64,000 nucleotides of DNA. It comes from Mimachlamys varia (lineage: Eukaryota > Mollusca > Bivalvia > Pectinida > Pectinidae). Numbering within the stretch: the stretch's first letter is position 1; every line of letters begins with the position of its first letter. The position numbers and the translations under genes are program-made. Where the stretch lies: NCBI GenBank assembly GCA_947623455.1, contig OX392530.1:35743405-35807404 (forward strand). Reading direction: 5' to 3'. The notes under the pieces are model-generated. The model saw only the letters and a program-made list of their open reading frames with translations. It had not been told where the DNA came from and did no database searches. Shown piece by piece: positions 56,096 through 64,000 of the stretch.

Positions 56096-56815
56096 CTGAT
56101 ACAAAGAACATGCCCGTGGTTAAGAATACACATGGTTTTCAGATGTCGTTTTCATTCCCAAGTGATGTATATTCTATGAATGAAGATCTGAGTCTGTATA
56201 CGTTAAACAAAAGCATGGATTGTGTCTTGTTACTTGCTAAAATCATTCAACATGGTCAATGTTAACATCTTTTCATTTACAATCGTGCGGTATAAACGTT
56301 ATCCGTTGTATTTTGCATACAAAATGTACCACATACTTTCTCTTAGGGAATTAATGATATGTTCCGCAATATCTTAACCTTTAAAAGGTATTTTGTAGCA
56401 ACATACCATTCTCAAATATCTTATTTAGTGAATTGTCAGTTTTCTTAATCTAAATAAAAATCGTTTGCAGGAAAAATGATATTAGATTAACATATTTTAC
56501 ATGTATGGCAAGGCTATTAGATATATGCATTTATAATTTCAACCCCTGATGCGGCAGAAAAGAAATGACAATGTGCATTCACCTGGAACTAAAAAACTCA
56601 TAACAATATACTAGTGACACATCAAAAAATTTCCCATGCGTCTCAGTGGAATAAAGAACAAATATATAATTTAACTTATTTTATTCATTTTAGTTCTAGA
56701 GTTGTCTTCTTTTCCCTTTGACATTGTTTTTGTTATAATAGTCATGTAAAAGATTATTGAATAATAAGCACCAGTCTAAAAGCAAATAAAAAGAAAAATG
56801 AATTTGTTAACTTAC

Positions 56816-56950
56816 GTGTATTACATGACTCCCCCATCCAGCCGGCCTCACATCCGGGTACGTTACAATGCCCTGTTACTGCGTTACAACCAGGGGTATC
56901 ACAGTGACACGTGGATAAACAGTTTTCTCCAAATATTGTGTGGGAACAAA
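56816..56950 (-). CDS. Gene B EGF5 exon
   Basis: A 135-bp phase 1-1 exon, acceptor CTTTTAG and donor GTAAGT. CSHTIFGENCLSTCHCDTPG to GCEAGWMGESCNT. Partner of 21071-21205. Confidence 0.8.
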
Positions 56951-57539
56951 CTAAAAGTAAGGAAACACAATATCTGATACTGGGTCAAAATAAAGACTAT
57001 TCACTGACCTCATACACAATGTATTTTGTGACTATGACATGATTGCCCGAGGTTTTTCATCTAAATAAGTTTAAAGTGTAACCTATTCATAAAGGCTAAC
57101 GTTGTGTCTTTGAGACGGAGGATCTTTATAAGGTAGTGGACAAAATATTACTCTATGTAATTAATATTGTGCATACTATGTAATAATGTAATTGCAGTAC
57201 ACATTTTCTTTTCACTGAAATTCTTTCGAATTTGTACAAATTCTTATTTTTATAATTCTACTGTTCTTGTAGAATACTGATTTTAGCTTTGGTTATTGCA
57301 TGTTAATCAACAAAACAATCAAAACAATTATTTATAAAAAAACTGATGAAAACGTTCACCTTAAATGCTCGTTTAATTGTACATTGCCTTCATTTGTGTT
57401 GTACTCGAAATTTATTTTCCAGTGTTAAATTTCTTGATACATCATATATTGATCAATAGTTTGATGATAAAAGCAATGGAATTGTAATTTCATCGAGATA
57501 AGAATTAGATAAAATAATAATACTGTTTTTTTTTGCTGT

Positions 57540-57760
57540 GTTGCCGTGTGCCCAACTGGTGCACCTGATGGTGTTTTGTATGTTGGTGTGTATATATGGA
57601 TACATGCAACTCATGTAGTAAGTGTGCATTTGTACATGCATGTGTATGTATGTGGCTGTGTGCATGCACATAATCTGGATGTATGTATCCACTTACGTGT
57701 TGGTGCATGGATACATGCACACATGCTTGCTTGTATGTGTATGTAGGCATGTGTGTATAC
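57540..57760. repeat. TG/CA-rich low-complexity stretch
   Basis: Irregular TGTGTATG, GTGCATGG and ATACATGC words. Open frames here on both strands are composition artefacts. It sits in the gene B intron EGF4-EGF5. Confidence 0.7.
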
Positions 57761-57901
57761 GTGTTATTTTTTTTCATGTAAAGTGCTCATGTTGTTATTG
57801 TTGTATATCACTTTATGTGAACACGTCTTGATGCTTTGTGCAAAATGTTTTGTGATATGTTGTGATTTCAAGAAATGTGAAACAAAAAACAAATAAAACA
57901 C

Positions 57902-58036
57902 CTTGATTACAGCTGTTCCCATGGTAACCAGCCTGGCACCCTGTTATGTTACAAACTCCGGTCACTCTGTTACATCCGGGTGTCTTACAATGACATTCCT
58001 CAATACAGTTCTCTCCAAACGTAGCAGGTGAACAAG
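57902..58036 (-). CDS. Gene B EGF4 exon
   Basis: A 135-bp phase 1-1 exon. CSPATFGENCIEECHCKTPG to GCQAGYHGNSCNQ. Partner of 21775-21909. The donor GTGTTT is weak, as is the gene A donor here. Confidence 0.75.
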
Positions 58037-58140
58037 CTGAAATTGTGATATTTGTACTGTATTTAAACAAAATACAGCGTATTACCATGATATATGTATA
58101 TATCAATACAGTGATATATTAAGCACGGTACAATTACGAC

Positions 58141-58292
58141 AGGAAATTCAAGTAACACGGAAACACAAATGACGAAGGAAGACAACTTTTTGACTCGTGC
58201 CCTATCCGGGCCTCGAACTCACGATCTCCGACACCAAATCGCCTAGCCAGAAATACCTGCGGCCGTTACCACTGTGCCAACTCGACATCTCC
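58141..58292 (-). mobile_element. tRNA-derived SINE
   Basis: On the minus strand GAGTTGGCACAGTGGTAACG contains an A box (TGGCACAGTGG, plus 58269-58279) and GTGAGTTCGAGGCCC contains a B box (GTTCGAGGC, plus 58210-58218). The spacing is longer than in an ordinary tRNA, as in Leu/Ser-type tRNAs with a variable arm. The acceptor stem does not pair, so it is a SINE, not a tRNA gene. The corresponding gene A intron lacks it. Confidence 0.7.
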
Positions 58293-58299
58293 AATAAAA

Positions 58300-60170
58300 A
58301 TGATATATGTATATAAACACCATATAGGGTTGTGTACCCCGCTGTTTCTCTTCAAGTGGGTATTTGACAAGCTGATATTGTCCTACTGCCTTATACACTA
58401 ACTGCTACTTGCCAGGTTAAGAGTTTGACAGATGTTGTCAGATTTAGTTGTCGAAATGTCTATATCTTCAAATGACATATTGAGTGTCGTTTCGTCAATC
58501 GAGATACGAAGTTTTGCGATCTTGCTAAATTCTAGTATAATATTTCCCATCAAAAACCTAGGTTTGTGGGCATTTCCGTGGAAAATTTGGAAAGATTTCC
58601 AGATTTCTGCTCTTTGTCTCCATGTTTGTTCCCTAGACGAAAACGTCTAGATTTCGAAGTCATTTTTTTATTTAAAACAAAACTTTACCATATATTTACT
58701 GTTCTACCATATATTTCGGGATTTACCACGCTTCATACCAACTATCATCTTGGGACGAATCGCCATGCTGTTATTTCAGCATCTTCACGCGTCTGTTGTC
58801 CCTGGAAATTGAATCTCTCTGTCGTTGTTCGCACATAGAGTGTACTCGATGGACGATGGCACGAACATTCAAAATTCTAACTTCGGCTAACACTAGCCGA
58901 GGGGCTTATTGATTTAAAATTTATTCTTATACTTTCAATATTGTTTTTATGCAATGTAGTTATTCTATGTGTCTTTCTGTCTTGATAAAGGAGTGAATTG
59001 CTCCGATTGACAGCACCAGTTTGTCTACACTGTTGCAATTACTTCCTTTCCTTTCGTATAAACACAATGATACATGTCTGACCCATAACTGAAGGTATAT
59101 AGATAGACTGTTTGTCCTTATCCGTCGGCTGATTATGCCTCAAGCATACATCTTGTATAATATTTGATTAAAAGGACGATTAAAGATTGTGTTTTAGTAT
59201 TGCAGATTCCAAAATGGTCAGGATAATTCTGATTTTTTTCAGAGGATTTCATGAAAACACCTTTACGGGAAAGAACAATATTACTTTATAAAGAGGAAGA
59301 AAAAACGTCAAAATACAAATTACAGGTCAGCACAAGGTGTATTTTTCGTTGTATCTCAAGTGAATCATATTCTATGAATAATGACTATATGAGTCTGTAT
59401 ACGTTAAACACGAGCATGAATTATGTTAAATAACATTATTTAAATGACTTATAAGTTAATGTTTACATCTCTTCATTTACAATCTCGAATCATTAGCGAT
59501 AAGCATTATCGATGAACTTTTGGCCACCAGATATTTAAGTTCCATACTTTATAGTAATATAAATCCAGAGTCATTTTGGCAAACCTTTAACCTTTCATTG
59601 GTATTTTTGAGCTATCTTAATACTCCTTTTCATAGAAAAATATTAGATTTAATATATTTAACATGTACGGCAAAACTATTCGATATCTGCATTTATGAGT
59701 TTACCTTGATGCGAAAAAACTAGATAACAGTGGTGGAATACCTTTATTTAGAGATTATCCGTTAACCATTATAACCGATTGAAATATTATGACTTCATGA
59801 CATGGAAGGTAACATCTAAATACAGTTTCCTACACGGTGATATAGCATATGGCCTTACCATGTGTTCACTCATCTTGAACTGAAAAGAGTTCATAACAAG
59901 ATGATGGTGTAACCTTAGAACTACGTTTGAAAAGAACGTATGACATCAAAACGTGTCCTATATGTTTCGGTGGAAAATAGAACAAATACATATTTTAATT
60001 TCTATTATTCATTTTAGTTCTAGAGTTGTCTTCCTTTCTCTCTGACAAGGTTTGTGGCATACTAGTCATGTAAAAGTTTATTGAATAAGCATAATTTGAC
60101 TAATGAATACTGAAGCAGGACCCTTCTAAAAGCAAATAAAAAAGAAACTGTATCGACTTTGTTAGCTTAC
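58300..60170. other. Gene B intron EGF3-EGF4
   Basis: From about 59075 it aligns with the gene A intron (from about 21945, with CATAACT(A/G)AAGGTATAT). The portion about 58110-59075, including the SINE and a TTCGGCTAACACTAGCCGA palindrome near 58881, is extra in gene B. No exon seen. Confidence 0.5.
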
Positions 60171-60305
60171 GTATGTTACATGTTTCCGCCATCCAGCCGG
60201 CCGTACATCCGGGTACGTAACAATGCCCTGTTATTGAGTCACAACCAGGGGTAAAACAGTGACACGTTAGGGAGCAATCTTCGCCAAATGTGGTGTTGGA
60301 ACAAA
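60171..60305 (-). CDS. Gene B EGF3 exon
   Basis: A 135-bp phase 1-1 exon, acceptor CTTTTAG and donor GTAAGC. CSNTTFGEDCSLTCHCFTPG to GCTAGWMAETCNI. Partner of 22931-23065. WMA replaces the usual WMG. Confidence 0.77.
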
Positions 60306-61280
60306 CTAAAAGTAAGGAAGCATACTAACTGATACTGACTAAAAATAAAGAACATCCACTAACCTCAAACACAATGTGACTACGAAATATTTACTGAGGT
60401 TTTTCATCTAAAACAGGCCAACTTGTAAGTGCGTAATACGCTATAATAGGGGAATCTTTATATCATAGCGGTTTTAGGGAAAAAAACCTCTTTTTCAAAT
60501 AATACCGTACATAAATATTATTATAGGTATTATGTAACAATGTAATGATATGAAACGTTTCTTTCTGTAATTCAGTCGGATATGGAAACATTTGAAATAT
60601 TCGTTTTGGACAGTACTGACTTTGATTTTAGTCATTGCCTTCCAATCAGAAAATAAAAGAATAAATTGATCTATAAGAAACTAATTAAATCATCCACTTA
60701 GAATGTCCCTTTAACTGTACATTTACATTTTGCATGTTAGCTTCCCATAAATCGATGTAAATCTGGACTGTATTCACAGTAGTACTAGTGTAGATGCAGT
60801 AAAGACGACTGTACAGTTATATTCCGTCATTTTAGGACCATGTTGAACTACGTTACGTCAACGCTTTACCCGTCGCTTCAGATAACATGTTTTATAGTTT
60901 TACGTTAATAATTAAGGTGATTGTGATATTCAAATTGACTCTTCCATTATGTTAACATAAAAGAACAACAACCTTTATGAATTTACGAAAAATGACATGA
61001 TTACGTAGTCTTTGAAATATAAATATAACCATTGAAAATGACTTAACACACAAATGCTGTACTCATTTTGTATTTATTGTCAATATGAATCAGATAAAAA
61101 GTCATGACGACCTTTTTAATGGTTAATGGCGTAATGTATTCAAGACATATTTTTCAGCAATAAATATCAGGATTGGTCATATATTGATAAAGACGTTGAT
61201 GATTAATATATTTGCATTGTAATTTCAGTGAAGAAAGAAGTTATGAATACGATACTACTGCTACAATAGCCGTGACCGAC

Positions 61281-61415
61281 CTTTACTACAGCTATCCCCA
61301 TGGTAACCAGCCTGACATCCTGGTGTGCCACAGAGTCCCGTCACTCCGTTACATCCGGGCGTCTTACAGCGACATTCCTCAACACACTTCTCTCCAAATG
61401 TACCAGATGAACAAG
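61281..61415 (-). CDS. Gene B EGF2 exon
   Basis: A 135-bp phase 1-1 exon with weak donor GTCGGT. CSSGTFGEKCVEECRCKTPG to GCQAGYHGDSCSK. Partner of 29382-29516. It is the most 5' gene B exon inside the window. Confidence 0.78.
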
Positions 61416-61734
61416 CTGAAAGTTTGATATATATATATCGTAAATATTATGACGTCTTAAAACATGTTTAAATAAACAGTATGAAGAGCTCCCGCTGAAG
61501 TAGTGAAAGCGCTGGCAATGTGTCCGTGTTATTTTTTACAATTTACATATAATATTATTATATACATATATATACATAAATTGAATAAACACAATGTTAC
61601 ATTACATGTCTAACCCATAACTGGACATATTCATATGTATCGACTGTTCATATTTTTTTACCTTTCCGATAATGCAAAGCATCAGTCTTGTAATATTTTT
61701 AATATTACAAGATAATAACAATTAAAGACATGGT

Positions 61735-61950
61735 GACTCGGTTATCATTTTGAGGACTTGATATTTACTTGGATGTGACCAAGATTTACATGGCGGGTGT
61801 CGTCGATGAAGCAAAAGACGCTTACTTTTCTCTTGTATTTTTGCATGGTTTTCAAAGTAAATAGTTTTGTTGATATTTTACCTCTATTGTAATTGATTTT
61901 GAGTTCAGATTATGGTTTTGTTGACGCTTTGGTATTCTCTGATTTATTAG
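61735..61950 (+). mobile_element. RT-tail repeat, fourth copy
   Basis: It matches the tail repeat of 15390-15650 (TTTACTTGGATGTGACCAAG, TTTACATGGCGGGTGTCGTC, ACGCTTTGGTATTCTC) with an internal deletion of the CTTCCGGGACACCTGG part. No coding sequence remains. Confidence 0.65.
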
Positions 61951-62063
61951 TATTACAGAGGCAGAAATAGTTAGGATTATTCTGATTATTCCTAGGAATC
62001 AATGCAATTTGACGCTTTGACGTTTTGTTACTATTAACAATCTCATAATAAATACCTTTCACT

Positions 62064-62670
62064 TCACGCTACCACAATTGGTACAATTTTGACAGTTTTT
62101 CAGTGATATTTACAAATAACGATATCATACTTGGAACGTTTCTTGGTTTTGGACAAAGACTACATATGTTGGTTCTTTTTCAGAAAAAAATATCATCCTA
62201 GGTGATTTGATTTTGAAAACACAACGCAGAGCGGGAACGGATATTAGTAACCAAATTGGTACACCATACCATAGGCTGTGGTAGTTGTTTTTATTTTGAC
62301 TGATAGATGTTCCTTTTGCAACAGAATATACCTATTTTATAAATACCATACTGGACTACAGTTGTTCATACCCACTTTGATATGATATGATCATAAGGAC
62401 CAGAATTCAAAATTAAAACATGCTTAAAACTACCTCCTTCAAAATTCTCCATAATTTCGTCGACGCACGTTTTTTTTGTAATTTTACTTTGATGTCATCG
62501 TGAAGTTGTAAATTGTTACGGAAAACAAAACATATTTGTTGATAATGCCAACAAATATCTGTTTTGTTATAATGTCAAAGAAAAATGCTGAAATATTTTG
62601 TTCAAAAACGTTTCCAATCATTTTCTGACCGTGTACCAAATGGTTTAGCTTACCAATTGTGGTAGCGTGA
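62064..62670. mobile_element. 607-bp inverted-repeat element (MITE-like)
   Basis: The left end TCACGCTACCACAATTGGTA and the right end TACCAATTGTGGTAGCGTGA are perfect 20-bp inverted repeats. The interior has no ORF. The target-site duplication is unclear. It lies in the gene B intron EGF1-EGF2. Confidence 0.75.
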
Positions 62671-62694
62671 CGTTACAGAGAGGAAAACAATTCT

Positions 62695-62880
62695 TTTAGA
62701 GCGAGAAAGTATACATTTACCGAGAGAAAAAATGCGTTTACAAAGAGAGAGAAATACCTTTACAGAGAGAGAGAGAGAGAGAGCTTGAAGAAAAAATACC
62801 TTTACAGAAAGAGTAAGAAACCTTTACAGAGAGGGGAAAAATACCATTACAGATTGGAAAAATACCTTTACAGAAAGAAA
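62695..62880. repeat. Purine-rich short tandem repeats
   Basis: Irregular 18-25-bp repeats around CCTTTACAGAGAGA(G)AAAAATA, including a (GA)n run at 62767-62781. A single similar string occurs at 22150-22165 in the gene A region. Confidence 0.7.
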
Positions 62881-63306
62881 ATTGAAATGGTTAAATATTC
62901 GGCGCCATGGTATGAAACCTTTCGCTCTACATGGTCATTTAACAGGTTACTGGTGATAATGTTTAAATTACAGGTGTGCACAGGAATTTTGTTTCATTTT
63001 CCTCCCCCACCCCCTCACAAAGCTAAAACCTTTTTTCTCTTATAAAATTTGTTATTATGACTTATTATTGTGGTATTATTGTTGCATACATTTGTAATAT
63101 CGTGTTTTTTTTGCTGGATCAAAGTCAAAGTTGTTTGTGTCGAGGAAATTCCACCTTGTGCTCCAATTTTAGGCTTCTCTGAAATTTTAGATTGTGGTCA
63201 ATACCCGCTTATCTAAACAATTATTTTTTATGCTGCGTTTGGTGGTCTGAGAGTCTGAGAGGTCCAGTTTAATCAGTACTTACAAAAAACCTGTTTCTAT
63301 TATTAC

Positions 63307-64000
63307 GTACATTGGTTACAATACGCTGGTCCAGTCCAACCCGCACTACAATGTGTATAATCACAGACTGTACTTACATTGGTTACCATACACTTGTCCA
63401 GTACAACCCGCACTACAGTGTGTAGAATCACAGACTGTATTTACATTGGTTACAATACACGGGTCCAGTCCACCCCGCACCACAGTGTGTAGAATCACAG
63501 ACTATACTTACACTGGTTACCATACACTGGTCCAGTCCAGCCCACACTACAGTGTGTAGAATCACAGACTGTACTTACACTGGTTACAATACACTGGTCC
63601 ATTTAAGCCCGCACTACAGTGTGTAGAATCACAGACTGTATTTACATTGGTTACCATACACTTGTCCAGTCCACCCCACACTACAGTATGTAGAATCACA
63701 GACTGTACTTACATTGGTTACCATACACTGGTCCAGTTCACCCCGCACTACAGTGTGTAGAATCACAGACTGTACTTACATTGGTTACAATACACTTGTG
63801 TAGTCCAACCCGCACTAGAGTGTGTAGAATCACAGACTGTACTTACATTGGTTACAATACACGGGTCCAGTCCAACCCGAACGACAGTGTGTAGAATCAC
63901 AGACTGTACTTACATTGGTTACCATACACTTGTCCAGTCCACCCCGCACTACAGTGTGTAGAATCCCAGACTGTACTTACATTGGTTACCATACACTTGT
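63307..64000 (-). repeat. 67-bp tandem array (gene B), continues past the window
   Basis: About 11 units of the same 67-bp sequence as at 30250-30939, donors near 63367, 63434, 63502, 63568, 63635, 63702, 63769, 63836, 63903 and 63970. Most carry GTAAGT; one or two are GTAAAT or GTACGT. By analogy the gene B EGF1 exon should lie just right of the window. Confidence 0.88.

Larger units (their letters stand above)
47869..64000 (-). other. Gene B: MEGF/Draper-like EGF receptor with ITAM-like tail (5' end outside window)
   Basis: Gene-level entry for a paralog of gene A. Nine EGF exons (61415 down to 53820) are collinear with EGF2 to EGF10 of gene A, and the 67-bp array at the right edge marks where EGF1 should follow outside the window. 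Two extra 96-bp Cys-rich exons, a transmembrane exon and a final 146-bp exon with the stop codon complete the 3' end. There is no phosphatase domain. All exon phases join. MEGF10/Draper-family receptors act in engulfment and recognition and can signal through tyrosine motifs; that role here is inference. Whether the missing 5' end encodes a lectin domain as in gene A is unknown. Confidence 0.78.

Noticed and set aside
57453..57831. Several overlapping frames rich in His, Thr, Cys and Tyr
   Set aside because: They reflect a TG/CA-rich low-complexity stretch on both strands.
58186..58292. A possible genuine tRNA gene
   Set aside because: A and B boxes are present but the acceptor and anticodon stems do not pair properly; better explained as a tRNA-derived SINE.
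62785..63045. Plus-strand frame beginning MKKKYLYRKSKK
   Set aside because: It arises from the purine-rich short repeats and has no domain or gene context.

Overview
This window is animal nuclear DNA, most likely from a marine bivalve mollusc, possibly a scallop. It is AT-rich, its genes are split into small exons with GT/AG introns, and it is full of non-LTR retrotransposons, short inverted-repeat elements and minisatellites. The species guess rests on a dispersed repeat I associate with scallop genomes (about 16701-18052) and on the receptor type. Nothing suggests a bacterial or viral source.

Two neighbouring paralogous receptor genes lie on the minus strand. Gene A runs from its start codon at 38033 (or 38000) leftward out of the window. 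It encodes a signal peptide, a fucolectin/F5-8-like lectin domain split over two exons (37202-37402, 31416-31622), ten EGF-like modules of MEGF/Draper type (31077 down to 18151), one transmembrane helix (16296-16419), a juxtamembrane tail, and the N-terminal half of a tyrosine-phosphatase domain (2258 down to 461). The catalytic Cys loop would lie left of base 1. Gene B (63.3 kb to 47.9 kb, 5' end beyond the right edge) has a collinear set of EGF exons. After the last shared exon it switches to two short Cys-rich exons, a different transmembrane exon (49180-49368) and a short tail with three tyrosine motifs, two of them spaced like an ITAM (stop at 47869). The pair therefore shares an ectodomain but has opposite-looking signalling ends.

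Both paralogs carry a 67-bp tandem array next to the first EGF exon (30250-30939; 63307 to the right edge). In gene A each unit visibly copies the 3' end of that exon together with its splice donor.

Mobile DNA fills introns and intergenic space. Three head-to-tail copies of a CR1/L2-type LINE (3160 to about 13300, minus strand) sit in the gene A intron before the phosphatase exons. The middle copy is a mosaic of its neighbours. Fragments of another reverse transcriptase family (24541-25115 minus; 15243-15381 plus) share a tail repeat found at four sites, one of them split by an RTE-type element (51116-52417). Two other LINE 3' fragments (27400-28441; 40070-41320), a TTAA-flanked 1.5-kb element (49425-50935), a 607-bp inverted-repeat element (62064-62670), a tRNA-derived SINE (58141-58292) and several minisatellites make up most of the rest. 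The segments 13807-15229, 35670-37200 and 41320-46240 hold nothing I can recognise as a gene.

Exon boundaries were found by eye from conserved protein motifs, splice consensus and matching reading phase. All EGF exons are symmetrical phase 1-1, and the phases join correctly along both genes except at one uncertain gene A exon (15707).
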